A program made the translations under genes and the position numbers. DNA of 64,000 bases from Zygaena filipendulae (lineage: Eukaryota > Arthropoda > Insecta > Lepidoptera > Zygaenidae): contig OU015653.1 of the NCBI GenBank assembly GCA_907165275.2, positions 5,610,001 to 5,674,000 of the forward strand, written 5' to 3'. Under the pieces are notes generated by a model. That model ran no database searches. It saw only the letters and a program-made list of their open reading frames with translations, and was not told where the DNA came from. Numbering within the stretch: the stretch's first letter is position 1; the number at the start of each line of letters is the position of its first letter. Shown here one piece after another: positions 30,702 to 43,999 of this stretch.

Positions 30702-33700
30702 ATGTTTTCCAGAGAAATTGATCATGACAAAATTAAAAATATATGCGATTTGTCTGTGGAAACTATCATAGAAGCTGCCTCCAAATGCTTGAGTACAATA
30801 AATAAGTCACTCAAAATGCCTACTAAGCTACCTCCAGGTATATCTCAGAGGATAGAAGTTGCAGCTCAAATTGCATCCATGTGTAAGGTAATATTAATTT
30901 AATTTTAAACGTCTAATTTTTTAGAACATCTAGAAAATAAAGTTATAATTTAATTATATTTTATTTATATTGATGTTTTTCATAGGATTTGGGCTATAAA
31001 AATGATGTTGGTTACCAGACCTTTTTATATTACAACGAAGCAGAGTTACGGCAAGTTTTTATGTTTTTGATAGAAAGACTCCCTAATGAGAATATACAAA
31101 CTGTTACACATCAAACACAGATTAGTAACAGATCAGAACTAATGTGTAATATTAAATCAAAGATAAAGGAACAATTAAATACAGTATGGGTTCCACCATG
31201 TTGCAATTCGAACAATCATCATTATGTTGGTGATCATGTTGATGTTGCAGGTAAATAAAATGTTTATCTTGGTAATAGTGTAGTATACTTATAATGTCTT
31301 TGAGTATTATACTATCTCTCAGAAGAATAACTGTTATGGGTCTGAGTACTATCTGTGTCAGTATTTATAAGCTTTTTTTTTAATGTATGTTCACGATTAC
31401 TCGAAGATGGTTGGACCAATTTGAAAAATTCTTTTTTGTTTGAAAGGGGCGCCGAGTTTTTAAAATTTCCTTGGGTGCTCCAGCTTTTTTAATGACATAC
31501 CTAGCTACTTATATGTATTTTTGTTATTAAATAGACACAAAAAAATACAAGATATTTAGAAAAGATAATTTATTATGTTACACAGCAGTTTGACATGTGC
31601 ACCTGTTAATAAATATCTTATTTATCTTAAACATTATTTTTTATTATATTATTTAGATTTAGTTAAAAGATGAGAAAGAGAATTATTTTAGATATTCATA
31701 ATCGTGGATGCTCGGCACCCACTATTTACCTCTCGTGGGTGCTGGAGCACCCGAGCACCCACGGAGTCGGTGCCCATGCGTATACATACCCATACACCCA
31801 AGTTGATCCCATTGCCACCAAGTCGGGATCTGATGATGGGATCTTGGAGAAATCGAGGGAACTCTTCGAAAATTATAGTCGCCACAGCGATTTGGGTATT
31901 TTTATAAGGAACTTCTCAACATTAATACGTATTTCACGGGTTTCGATTGAACCGATTAGGAAAATTATGAAATGGTCGGCCACATCATGAATTTATCAGT
32001 TCTTAAATGTAACCACGACATAGACATAATTTATTATTGTTATTGATATGTTAATTTTTCAGTGGCACTTTCACAAAACGCAACCCATAACTTACTTAGT
32101 GATAACGATGTTATTGATAAGATATTAAAAATGCATAGTTCGAAAGATACTATTGCAGAAATAAGCACAAAAGAGGACAACTTTTATGAAGAAAATTCAT
32201 CAAGTGATATATTTGTACAAAATAAAAGTAATACAATATACGATAATAAGAGTTTGAAAGAAATGAAAGAGATGGCAATAGTTTTAAAACAGAAATTGGA
32301 CATTTTTAAAGGGGAAAAAAATGAGATGGAAGTGGAATATTCACAGGTTTTGTTTACGTTTTTATTTTATTAATTTAGTATGTATTCTAAGCAGGCGTGG
32401 GTCCACGGGGGCTGTGGGTGCACTCCCTCTGGTGACTAAAGTGGGTACTTTAATTAGACCTTAAAAAAATCTGACACTGTATACCGATGTTGCCCCCCCC
32501 GTCTCCCCCTTCTCAACTGAATAGATCCGCCCCTGAAATCTAAGTAAGTACCTACTGAAGTATACAGGTATGACCCGCAGCGCGTCGCACGGCACTTGCG
32601 CGCTCAGATTTCGTGAATAGTATTTTTGTGTCAAAAATTAATATGAACTTTTTAGTTTTTTGGGTTTCGTATACCGCAAAAAGAAGAAACTGTATAGATC
32701 CCTATTCTCAGAAACACGTATCAAATACTCAGGTCTGCAATTCCTTTGAGCCGTCTCGTATTTTGACAATCGCAAGAGGATCAAAACCTGTAGGGTACTT
32801 CCCGTTGAATTAAAACTATAAACTTTGGGAAGAAGCATTGTCTTATAGCACAAGTAAAAAGAAAAATCCTAAAACTGTAAATTTGGGGACAACATTTTCC
32901 GATGGAAAAGTTAAGTTCGTCCCTCGATCAGTTTTTGACGAATCTGTAAGTGTGTATGGAACCCTCGGTGTGAAAGGGTCCCGCACTTGGCTGCTTTTTT
33001 TTAAGATATATAAGACGAGAATCGAATACGGAAAACGCTCCTCAAAACATCAATACGTCCGTCATCTGGTTTATTCTACAAATGCCCTCTTCGTCACGTC
33101 ACGTGACGTGGTCACGAAAAATTGGACTTGACTGGACGATTTTATGTGACCACGCAACATAACGTGTATTATTTTTAAGTTCATAATTATAGATTATTAA
33201 TTTGCCTGTGTTAGATTCACAGGCATCAACTTACAATTGGACGCAGATAAGCAATAACATGTTAACCCACAAAACGAAGTTATTGATTCAAACGATTTAT
33301 TGAGATTTAGAGAACGTTTTTTAATTATGTGTTTACCTCATTACTTTGTTTAAATATGTAACTAAATAATGAACATAAAATTTTTTGACACAAAATGGCG
33401 CTATCATTTTAAAACTTTAATTTACTCAAAATTTCCAGTGTGGGTTAACACACTATTGCTTATCTATGTCCAATTTATGTGCGTTAGATTTTGTGTTTAT
33501 AGACTATGTTAATACGGTTCTTTACTCAGTGACAAAAAAAATATTCAAGCAGTTTTGTTTTATCTAATCTAAACAGACTCTAATCGAGAAACTGCCAACT
33601 CCTCAAAATTACATATTATTCAGAAAAATGCATATTTATTTATCCAATGGTGGCAAAGTTATAAAATGGTTCGTTCTGTATGTTGAAGGAAATAATTTCA

Positions 33701-36700
33701 GATATTAAAAAAATACGAAAAAACTAAGGCCGAGATGAAAAATGTTGACGAAATTCTTAGAAGTATTGGCGTAACTGATATGGACAGTGTTGCCGATAGC
33801 TTGGAAAAACTTCAGATCAGTATAAATAAATTGCATAGAACCAATGAGGAATTGACTTCCAAAAATATGGCGCTCAGAGATGATATAGATAAACTGAAAA
33901 AAAGTAAATTTATAAATGAGGTATGTATAATATTTAGATTCACAAATTGATTATTTCAAATAGTAGATATTTTATCACTCTAATTTATTAATATTTACTA
34001 GAGTATAGAAACACCGTTTGCTACAACCTTTAATACCACTATCTCTATATCAGTGTATTAGACTATAGGTACAGGTTGCCTGGAAGAAATTGCTTTTAAG
34101 CAATAACGCTGCCCTTTGTTGCCTGTATTCCCCACCATGTATCTCATATTTAAGAATATTTGTATTGTATAGAATTAATAAACACAGGGCCATCTGAACC
34201 CAAAGTAAGCAAAGTTTGTACAATCAGTACAGCTGGTATCAAGTATGATGCTTTCTTCTTGTAAATACATATTTGTGATACTAAACCCCCAGACTCGGGT
34301 GAACAAATATTCATCACATGAATGTTTGACCTGATGCGGTGATTGAACCCGAAACAGCAGTCAGGTTGACTAACGCTAACCAACAGTGCTGTCTATAACC
34401 TCACATAATTTTTTTTACCATTCTAATTTGACTTTACTGGTTTGAATTTCAATGAACGAAATTTCGAAATAATGTTGAAATAACAATTATAGAGACTACC
34501 ACTTTTACCTACTAGTCTACTATAATATGACTAGAGGGACGTTAACATTACAATAAGTAGGTACAAATACTTCACAAGTGTGCGATCTATGACGGGGATA
34601 ACGTTTGTAGTTTTCAACAATGCTTTCGCTGTAATTAAAAGGGATACTTCAGCCACACCGCAGACTGTTGAGTTTTAATAATTTTTACCTATTCTAGTCC
34701 GAAAGGAATCGGTGCAAGAATATAATAATTAGTTTAAAAGAAACTGCTAAAGCTATAAAAGAAGAATATCAAAAGAAACAAGAATCAAAAGAGCAATTAA
34801 TTAATAGTTACGAAAAATTAAAGGGAGGAAATAAAAGGTTTTTATTATTTTAATACTAAACTCTTTTTTGTATCTTAAATGATTTCGAAGCTTATTTCCG
34901 CTTGAAATAATTTTTACACTCACATTTTTGTTTTTAGATATATTTATACAAAGAGAATAATGGAAATAATTAGTAATGTTGATAAACAAAACATCGAAAT
35001 AAGAAAGATTTTAGAAGATACCAGACAGTTGCAAAAGGAAATCAATATACTTGAAGGTCAATTAGATCGCTGTTTCTCGATTGCAGATGAAACGCTGTTC
35101 AAGGTATCTATACCCTTTACTACATAATTTATGTAGTATAAAACAAAGTCGCTTTCCGCTGTCTGTCCCTATGTATGCTTAGATCTTTAAAACTACGCAA
35201 CGGATTTTGATGCGGTTTTTTTTAATAGAGTGGTTCAAGAGGAAGTGCAGTAATAGTACGGGAGATACCGATGCTAATTCGGGATTTACTCGAGCGTCGT
35301 CGGGACCTATTGGGTTTTGAAGATTAGGAGATATAAACAAAATAAGGTTATATGATGTTTTTTCATACAGCGGTGGGTTTAGCTTCTACAGGCTTTAAAA
35401 AATGTAAAAAAAATAGTAAAATGGAAATACTCGAGCGCGTCAGATATTGTAGTTTAGATACTCCAAGGTGTCTCTGATATCGAAAATATATTCATCTGCC
35501 GATTTGCGTGGTGGGGGTGGCCATCCGAAAGGGGAGAAAATGAAAAAAAAAAAAAAACATTTACTCCAGCGCGTCAGATATTCAAAGGGGACGTTAAGTG
35601 AACCCTAAAAATGCTCCCCTTCGAAAATCTGCCGATTTGGAGGTGACGCAAGGTAGTAGCGAATTTTTGAAAATGCAAAAAAAATCTCAATTTTGAAATA
35701 CTCGAGCGTGTCAGATTATTTTACAGAAGGTTCAGCTTGCAGTCCAAGTTATGTTGGCTTAAAATCTGACAATAATTTTGAGGGATATTATTAATCTGAC
35801 TGCTAGAAACAAAAATTATGATTTTTTTTTATTTTTTTTTTATTTCTGACGTATGTTTAATAACTTTATGAGCTATTTCTTGTTCACAAAAAACACACTT
35901 TATATTTCTATGAAATATGTAAAAGCTCACAAAATATTATTCACAAAACTAACTTTAAAGCACAAACAAGCCAGAGCATCTTACATATAATAACATGAAC
36001 GCGTTGTTTTGTGATGAGCTGTAAAGTAAAATGGCGTCATGGCGATGGACAGCAGCGTGGGAATATGGTGTGAGAGAGTCAGAGATACACAAAAAGTGAA
36101 AGGGAGAGAGAGGCGCAGAGCGGAGTAATACACCTACCTTTTTACCACTACTTTTTTGAAGTCGGTTAAAAATTACATTAAAGTGAAAGGTTAAGGTTAT
36201 AGGTTAACCTATAGTTTGATGTAATACTTACCTTAACTTATTTTAATATGTATTTTAACCGACCAAAAAAAAGTTATAATTAGACACGTTTAGCGCCGTG
36301 ATATACTGTGATGACGTTATGACGACGGTGCGAGAGAGTGAGAGATACAGAAAAAGTAAAAGGGAAAGAAAGACAGAGATATGAATAGGTAAATGTTTCA
36401 CTGCAGCTGCTCGTTCTAAACTTTAAAGACGATTTTTGTTTCTTCGGCTTATGAAAATCGGCAGATTATATAATAAAAAATAAATCAACCGCGCTCGAGA
36501 ATGTTGAGGCTGCGTTTTTTTTTTGCAAGTTTGTGATCCTCTAACTCCCTTACGTCACGTTCAAATCGTCAGATTATTCATATACACACTTCTCATCATG
36601 TAATTAACCCACCATATCTTAATCTGACGCGCTCGAGTATTTCGAGTTATCGATTTTTTTTACTAATCTGATCGGTTATTCTAGACGCACCCACCAGTGT

Positions 36701-37062
36701 AGAGGGCCTATATTTGGTGGAGGTACTCAACATGGTGCAAGGTACCCCCCTTATGTTCATCTGACGCGCTTTAGCTAATCCACAAATCCCCCCTTGGCGG
36801 TCCGTACTATAACTACTATCATTTACAGGATGCAACAAAAAAGGATGACCAAGCAAAGAAAGCGTATAAGTTATTGGCTTTACTTCATTCTGAATGTAAT
36901 ACGATTGTCACACTCGTGAACGACACCGGTTCCTTGGAGAGGGAAATAGTTGATTTGCAGGATAATATTGAAACAGAAAAAGCTAAAAAGACAGAAGATA
37001 CTCTGAAAAAAATATTGATTGATTTATCACAAATGCAAAAGGAGTCTAAAATATCTCTGTAA
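30702..37062 (+). CDS. CCDC22: Coiled-coil domain-containing protein 22
   Basis: Exons 30702-30887, 30986-31250, 32063-32346, 33702-33920, 34698-34837, 34938-35103 and 36829-37062 join in phase to 497 residues. CCDC22 pairs with CCDC93 and the COMMD proteins in the Commander/CCC complex, which supports endosomal recycling. The N-terminal part is a calponin-homology-like fold (DLGYKNDVGYQTFLY, WVPP). Long coiled coils follow, with the diagnostic C-terminal blocks LEDTRQLQKEINILEGQLDR and KKDDQAKKAYKLLALLHSE. Compared with human (about 627 residues) the middle is short. The usual first 20 or so residues are not found: the ATG at 30702 is provisional, and an AG acceptor lies within it (TTTTCCAG), so an upstream first exon is likely. 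A poly(A) signal AATAAA is at 37119. Confidence 0.92.
31318..31346. mobile_element. Ultra-short insertion, family C (29 bp), CCDC22 intron 2
   Basis: Begins CTCAGAAGAATAAC and ends GGTCTGAG. It is flanked by perfect 8-bp repeats TACTATCT at 31310-31317 and 31347-31354. Confidence 0.9.
33237..33473 (+). mobile_element. MITE family E, complete copy
   Basis: Terminal inverted repeats: TTGGACGCAGATAAGCAATA at the left, TATTGCTTATCTATGTCCAA at the right. About 237 bp, in CCDC22 intron 3. Other copies are at 28681 and 47725. Confidence 0.85.
34190..34400 (-). mobile_element. tRNA-derived SINE in CCDC22 intron 4
   Basis: On the minus strand there is a B-box-like CGGGTTCAATCACC and a head with GTTAGCGTTAGTCAACC. 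The rest resembles a SINE body, with CACCCGAGTCTGGGGG. The subfamily is not assigned. Confidence 0.5.
35250..36180 (+). repeat. Dispersed CTCGAGCGxGTCAGAT repeat, copy 1
   Basis: About 930 bp in CCDC22 intron 6, repeated in the same orientation at 63186-64000. Inside, the phrase ACTCGAGCG followed by GTCAGAT recurs every 120-140 bp, and inverted versions (CTGACGCGCTCGAGTATTTC) occur at 36600-36640. It ends in TTTGAAGTCGGTTAAAAATT. A third fragment is at about 48755-48840. No coding frame. Confidence 0.75.
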
Positions 37063-37230
37063 TTCTTAACCATTATAATTATTATGATTGGATATTGTGA
37101 GATATTAATTAGTGAATCAATAAAGTTCATCATTATAGATTAAGATATTAGATATTGAATATTCAGTACCTAACAATTTCGAGCTTTTAGTTGGATGAAA
37201 CGCAGCGCTTATACTATGTGTACTAGATAA

Positions 37231-37506
37231 TATATACACACCGGTAGAATTAGCGGAACATAAAAAGGTAGAGTATAGAAATAATAAAATATATGTATTA
37301 AAACAAATTATTATCAGGCATGAAGTAATAAACTAATATACATCTTTTAACATCTGAAAAGTAAATTAATATACATCTTTTAAAAGTGTTAAAAGATGTA
37401 TATTAATTTATTCCTTCACGTCTAATTATTATTTGTTTTAATATATATACGTAATTATTTCTATACTCTGCCTTTTTATGTTCCGCTAATTCTGCCGGTG
37501 TGTATA
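37231..37506. mobile_element. Palindromic MITE, TA-flanked, copy 1
   Basis: Arms of more than 40 bp: TACACACCGGTAGAATTAGC at the left against GCTAATTCTGCCGGTGTGTA at the right, flanked by TA, as for Tc1/mariner-type elements. An inner hairpin pairs AATATACATCTTTTAA with its complement. A second copy is at 55921-56436. Confidence 0.75.
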
Positions 37507-37757
37507 GTATTATATTATTTGTGCTATGTGATTATATTCTCTTCGGTTGAATGTGCGCCATTTTTCGTCTTTTTAATGTGGTGGGTTATGTACGACGCAC
37601 ACTATTCATGGCTCATGCCAATTTCAGATAGAGTTTACAATTTTACATAGTACAATATACAATTTTAGTGATCTTCTTCTTTAATAATGGCGTCTATAAT
37701 TATAATTTGCCAATGACAATGTTTCTTAATAATAAAAATCTCTTCATCTACTTCTTC

Positions 37758-38386
37758 AATAGGGTACTTGCATGAATTTTTTTTTTCAGTCTATTTAAAA
37801 TATAAATGGCCTACTTAAACAAAGCAAGAAAAAGAAAAAAAATGCATAAATTAATTAAATCGAGCGTTTCAAAGTTCCTACTTTAGACCTTACCGCCGAA
37901 ACGCGGAATGACGTCACTAGTTCAAAATTACGCCTTATTAATCTGTGATAGAAATGTCACTGTCGTATTGACAGCGTCGTGTGACACTGACAGACAGATA
38001 ACTTCAATATCCAAAAGCGAAATTAAGGTTGAACTCTGTCGATTTACTTCCACAAGTTCCAGTAAAGAATCGAAATGCATCTTACCGATGCATTTTAAAG
38101 TAAAAAACTTCAGAAAATGGAAAATATGCGTTGACTGTGCACTTAGTTTCTTTTGCCTTCTCTGAAAGAGGTAAATGTTTCCTAAAAAAATAAAAAGTGA
38201 CGTCATGTGTCAAGCTTGGCTGTGATTGGTGTTTCGTTGCAACGTTCCGTTTCACAAAATAAAAAGTTGAATATTTTGGAAACTATTGAAAATTTTTTTA
38301 GTAAATCTTTTACGATAACGCTTTTCTAAGGCTCTATTTTTGAAATATTGACACAATTTCTTATTATAAATTTCATGCAAGTACCC
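37758..38386 (+). mobile_element. MITE family G, copy 1
   Basis: Ends TAGGGTACTTGCATGAA and TTCATGCAAGTACCCTA are inverted. About 630 bp. The second copy at 45452-46080 is about 95 percent alike by eye. The interior shares AATCGAAATGCATC and TTTTGCCTTCTCTGA with family F, so G and F appear related. No coding frame. Confidence 0.8.
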
Positions 38387-38995
38387 TATTATGGCGAAAC
38401 GCCAATGACAATGTTATATTGTTCCCCAAGTTAAAACATGGCTCTCTTGAAAGCCAGTTTCCTGCTCAGGGTCCAAAATAGATGCTGAAAAGTGACTGAA
38501 ATGGTCAGTTACAAAGTATGTTTTAAGGGTATGTTCCGTTATTACTGATAGCACTTACCATATGACGTCAATTTAGCATACTGCGAAGCCGTTCCTTTTT
38601 AGGTACTGTTTAAAGCGGAACCTCTATTGTTCTGAGAGCGGAACGCAGTCCATTGTACTAATCATCCATGTCATTGTCATGTCACACTGTAGAACACTCG
38701 TTATCAAGTCACACACATTGTCATTGGTAAAAATACTTAAAAGTTATCATTTAATAAAAAAGACGACCGACCCACACGGTTGACTAATCATTGGTCCGAG
38801 GTGGTCCACGTAGGTAATCAAACCCGTAGTGTTGATCTTCTCTTTGAACAAACCACTGATAGCACCTTACCTCGAAAACGCCAGTGCTCACAGTATAAAA
38901 ATGGCGGCGATTATGACACATACTGCTTTCCTAGGATACTGCGGAAGTACATATATACAGTATACTGTCGGCTATAACCTGTTTTTCATACCCTA
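38387..38995. other. Intergenic, no gene seen
   Basis: No coding sequence recognised; it holds the 15-bp family C insertion at 38622. Confidence 0.45.
38622..38636 (-). mobile_element. Ultra-short insertion, family C (15 bp)
   Basis: The insert is only CTCTATTGTTCTGAG. It is flanked by perfect 8-bp repeats AGCGGAAC at 38614-38621 and 38637-38644. Confidence 0.85.
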
Positions 38996-39037
38996 AGTAG
39001 TAGTAGTTTCTTTAATATGGACGCGACACGATAAACC

Positions 39038-39820
39038 GTGTGGCGTGCGCTTTATCCGTGTGGCGCTCGCCTTATCCGCTTTCACAATTGGTTGGAATCT
39101 CAAACAGTGGTATTGACTTTTGACGGTCAGGTTTTACCACCAAGAGTGTATATGTGTTACAATTCTCTCCCTGTCGAAATGTACACCTTCCCTACGATAC
39201 AGTGTTACCGTTGCTGTCGTTTTGGCCACACTAAAGTACAATGCAGGTCTAAAGCCCGTTGCTTCAAATGCTCTTCAGAAGATCACGGTGGGGATGAATG
39301 CGACACTGTGGAGAGCTGCTCTTCGTGTATTAATTGTAAAGGTTCGCACTTTGCTACAAACAAATCATGCCCGGAATTTAGCAGGCAAGCTAACATTAAA
39401 AAAACGATGGCAGAGAAAGCAATATCATACGCAGAGGCGTCGAAACTTTATGTTCCATGTAAAAAATCTTTTGCGGATACTATCAAAAGTTCGCCTGATA
39501 AATCTTCTACCCACCAGTCGTATAAAAAAACCGTTTTTATAAAAAAACCTCGTTCCCCTCCTCCTGCTGCTTTTGGGTACGACCAAGTAGCTCACCGCTC
39601 TCTGATAAGAGACCCAACAATCCCATCGCAGAATGGTGTTGGTTTACGTGTAGAATCTTCCCCTTCTGATAAAATAGTCACAGAAATAATCAATCTCCTG
39701 TCTTCTCTCCTCAAAATTTCCTTCCCTTCTTTTAATTTACCGTCCAACGCTGCCTCATTCCTACAAACTGCTTTTTCTTCTATCCTTCCCAATGGCGCTG
39801 ATAATCCAATGGAATTGTAG
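39038..39820 (+). pseudogene. LINE ORF1, 5'-truncated
   Basis: The C-terminal 260 residues of an ORF1 protein with three zinc knuckles (CYRCCRFGHTKVQC, CFKCSSEDHGGDEC, CINCKGSHFATNKSC) near residues 55-110. The N-terminal domain is absent. The stop overlaps the ORF2 start region, as in the LINE at 7766. Confidence 0.8.
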
Positions 39821-42800
39821 ATCAATATCTCCTAAAAAAAGTGACCTAATCTACTTAATAAATAAATATAATCCAATAATTATTGCCCTTTCCGAGACGT
39901 GGCTACACCCGGATTTGAACTTTCGAATTCCGGGTTTTGTCATGTTTCGTAATGATGGCAAACAAGGGCATGGCGGTGTAGCCGTGCTTATTAAGAATAA
40001 TCTCCCTTTTTCCCAAATCTTAATAAAATCACAAAATCAATTTAATGCTGTCGCACTTAAAACCAAAAACTTTACGATTGTCTCAATTTATATCCCCTAT
40101 CCCTCCAGCTCAGCCCTAGCAGATGTTAACCTATTAATTCAATCACTATCCCCTCCATTACTTATTGTCGGTGATTTTAATTGCCACCACCACGTCTGGG
40201 GTTGTGGCAAAAATGATCATGCCGGCGAAATTCTCCTTGATATTATTGACCTTAACAATCTATGTATATTAAATACGAGTTCGCCCACCCGTCGTACACG
40301 CCCTGAAGAATCTGTTAGCGCAGTGGATATATCTTTATGCTCCTCAGACCTGGCTTCGCAAATCACCTGGGAGGTTCTTCCTAATTCTTATGGCAGTGAC
40401 CATTTTCCAATTCTGTTGAGTTTCCCATTCACTAGTGCAAAGGACTCTCCACCAAAAAATCCCCTTCTTAAGCATATCTTATCTGACAAAAATTGGGCAG
40501 CTTTTCGCCAATCCACTAGTACTATGTTATCCATCCTTCCTAAAATATCCTTTTACAATATAGATCGCTGCTGCACTGCCTTCAGTAACGCTCTTATTGC
40601 CAGCGCCAATAATTCTTTCCCTCTTAAAAACACATCAACCAAACGAATATCCTCTCCTCCTTGGTGGGACCACGATTGTACCAAAAGCATTCAAGCCCGC
40701 AAAAAAGCTGAACGTCTTTACTGTAAACATATGACCTCCGAAAATTTTATATTACTCAATAAAGTTTCAGCTGAAACAAAACGCACCCTAAGATCCAAAA
40801 AACGTGATAGTTGGAAAGAATACTGTGCATCTATCTCACCTGTCACTCCCTCCCACTTTGTATGGAAAAGAATCAAACAATTCCGAGGGTCATATAATCA
40901 ACCATCACAGTCATGCCCCCCCACGTCCGAATTCGCAGAAGCATATATGGACCATTTAGCTCCCCAAATGGCCCCCTCTCAATCTGAACTGCCCTGGTAT
41001 TTCCATCATCCCTCAACTGATCCGCTAGATCATAACTTCTCCCTTACTGAACTTAAGTATATCCTAAATTCTGTTAAAGATTCTGCCCCTGGTATGGATA
41101 GTATTCCTTATTCATTCCTTGTTAACGCTCACCCATGCCTGCATGATTACTTCCTAAATTTAATCAATACAATTCTTAATATCGGATATGTCCCAGATGC
41201 TTGGAAATCACAAATAATTATTCCTGTCTTAAAACCGGGTAAAGATTCCCATGATGTAAAATCCTATCGTCCAATTGCTTTATCATCTACTCTCGCGAAA
41301 GTCCTTGAGCACTTGATCAAGAACCGTCTCGAGTGGTTTGTGGAGTCCAGAGGTATTCTAGGTAAAAATCAATTTGGCTTCCGAAGAGGAAGAAGCACAA
41401 CAGATAGCATTGCAATCTTTACAACTGATATAAGACTGGCATTTACCCGAAATGAGTCTGTTGTTGCCGCATTTTTAGATATATCTGCTGCCTATGATAA
41501 TGTCCGCCTCCCTCTTCTCATGGAAAAACTTAATGCCTTGTCGATCCCGAGGAAACTAGGCCAACTCATTATAAACATGCTCTCTGATAGAACTGTCCAC
41601 TTCCGCTGCGATGACCCTGGAATTTCCTCTCGCAGATCTATTTGGAAAGGCCTTCCTCAGGGGTCCGTCTTGAGCCCCCTTCTTTATAATATTTATACAC
41701 ATGACCTAGACTTATCACGTGGTCTCTGCAGAATCCTTCAATATGCAGACGACATTGTTTTGTACTACTCCCACAACAATATTTCTACAGCAGCCGCAAC
41801 AGTGACAGAGTCTTTATCATCTCTTAATAATTGGATTTGCTCTAATGGCCTTGAATTATCCCCCTCAAAAAGTGCAGTAGTGGTATTTTCAAGGAAAAGA
41901 AAGATCCCGGCAATCAGTGTAGAAGTGGGTGGCCTTCAAATCCCGATAAAACCATATTTTAAATTTCTAGGCGTTATTCTCGACTCTAAATTAAGTGGTT
42001 CTCCGCACTGTGAGTACATAGTGAACAAATCGCAGAAAAACATCAACATTTTGAGATGCTTATCAGGTGTTTGGTGGGGTGCCCACCCTTTCTCTCTTAG
42101 GTTATTATATAATGCCATCATCCGTAGTGTTCTGGATTACGGTACATTTCTGCTCGAACCAGCAAATAAGGGCGCTCTTCAGAAACTTGACCAAATACAG
42201 GCTAAGGCATTACGCATCATTTCTGGAGCGATGCGTTCTAGTCCCATCAACGCATTACAGGTAGAATGTGGCGATCCTCCTCTTTCTCAGCGTAGACAGT
42301 TTCTTTCAGATCGCTTCCTCTTTCGTGTTTATCAATTTGCCTCCCATCCTATTTTCCCTAAACTCCAACTTCTTTGCGAGTTCTCTCTTAAATCCCGTTT
42401 CTGGACAAACAAATGTCCCTCCCCTTTGATGAAAAGCTTTGGCAAAATAAAATGTATAAAAATTCTGTCCACCGTTCATCCAATCTCCCAGTTTTTGATT
42501 TCGATTACGAAACAATAATCTATCAGCCTCCAGTCATTTTAAACTTTGACATTTGTAAAGGTGATAAACACGCCAACGCATACCATCGCGAAATTATGAA
42601 AAGAAACTGGCGTGGTTGGCATTCCATCTACGCTGATGCTTCTAAACTCTCTCAGCATGGATGTGTGGGTGTGGGAGTATTCCACGAAGAATATAATATA
42701 GTTCAAAAAATTAAATGTCCCCCAGAGTCCTCGGTTTTTACTGGGGAATCTTTAGCCATTCTCAATAGTTAAGTACGCTCTTCTTTTCAAACTCCACAAA

Positions 42801-43484
42801 TGCCTTATTTTCTCCGATTCCCGTAGCTCCCTCCAGGCCTTAATTTCAAATCCCTTTTCAAAAAACAACAACCCAATTATTTTCGAAATTAAAGCAGCCG
42901 TAAAATCTTATATTAATCAAGGTCACGAGCTGGCAATGGCTTGGATTCCGGGGCACGCTGGCATTGCTGGCAATGAGCGTGTGGACTTGGTTGCCAAGGA
43001 CGCCATTGTCTGCGGTGACAGGGTGCCGTTCCGATGTTATTGCCATGATCTTATATCTCTCCCGAAACAGTCCCTATATAAAACTTGGTCTGCCCTCTGG
43101 GATAAATCTAAAAAATCAAAGGGTGCTTGGTTTGGGGTAATCCAACCAAGTATCCCTAATAAACCCTGGTTTTCCCGATGGAATTTCAACAAAAAAATCT
43201 GCTCCTCGATTATTCGTATGAGGTTAGGTCACTGTTGCATCCCAGTTCATCTTCACAAAATTCATTGCCTTAATTCATCTTTGTGTGAATGTGGTCTCTC
43301 CGAAGGAGACCTTAATCACATCATCTTTTCATGTCCTCGTTTTAACCATAATTATTTATTTTCTGACCTTGTATTCTGTAAAATTCCGCTCCCCACATCC
43401 ATCATCACCCTTCTTCACTCTTTAGACTTTAAAATTTATAAAATCCTAGTAGACTTTCTTACTTTTAACGACATTAAATTATGA
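39792..43484 (+). pseudogene. LINE ORF2 with frameshifts
   Basis: The endonuclease (QWNCRSI, SETWLHPDL, GDFNCHH, SDHFPI), reverse transcriptase (SYRPIALSS, AAFLDISAAYDNV, GLPQGSVLSPL, QYADDIVLYY) and RNase H (YADASKL, FTGESLAIL, FSDSRSSLQAL, WIPGHAGIAGNERVD) domains follow each other. The frame changes once between about 42380 and 42413, and again near 42770 inside RNase H, so ORF2 is not functional. The C-terminal Cys/His motif (CECGLSEGDLNHIIFSC) is present. Confidence 0.87.
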
Positions 43485-43715
43485 CTTATTATTCGTTCAT
43501 ATTCTCTTATTTATTTAAGTATAAGTATATAATTTCTGTCTTGTTGTATTGTACATAGCCCATCCCATTTCTCTATTCTTATTACAACGAACGCCCAAAA
43601 TTTTCGCTCGTTCATTTTAAATCCTTTTTGCAATTTAAATTAACGCGACACTGGCAACAATGTCATTAATGACAATTGCCATAAAAAAAAAAAAAAAATA
43701 TTATCGGGTCGACAG

Positions 43716-43742
43716 CAGAGAGAAGGTAAGCACTACGTTTTA
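43716..43742 (+). mobile_element. Ultra-short insertion, family B (27 bp)
   Basis: Begins CAGAGAGAAGGTAAGCACTA and ends GTTTTA. It is flanked by perfect 8-bp repeats GTCGACAG at 43708-43715 and 43743-43750, 17 bp after the LINE tail. Confidence 0.9.
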
Positions 43743-43999
43743 GTCGACAGAAGAAAAGAAACCGTTGCTACCTCGCGTCCGCACCTAACGTGTACCATTG
43801 GTTTTGCTTAATTCTACATTAAATTCCTTATTATACAGTCCACTACACAGCATCTTTCATTTCGGATGTTAGTATCCTACAGCGCATCCTTAGTTGAGCT
43901 GAAGCTTAATATAAAACGTGTAAAAATACGAAAAATTTGAAATACAAAAATTATTAGAGATGCGTTTATTTTTTATTACTACATGGATCTCAATCAATG

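Larger units (their letters stand above)
39000..43698 (+). mobile_element. Second RNase H LINE, 5'-truncated and decaying
   Basis: It contains part of ORF1, most of ORF2 and a 3' UTR that ends ATTAATGACAATTGCC plus an A-run (43683-43698). It is of the same general type as the LINE at 7766 but clearly diverged. The 5' end of ORF1 is missing and no target duplication was found. Confidence 0.85.
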
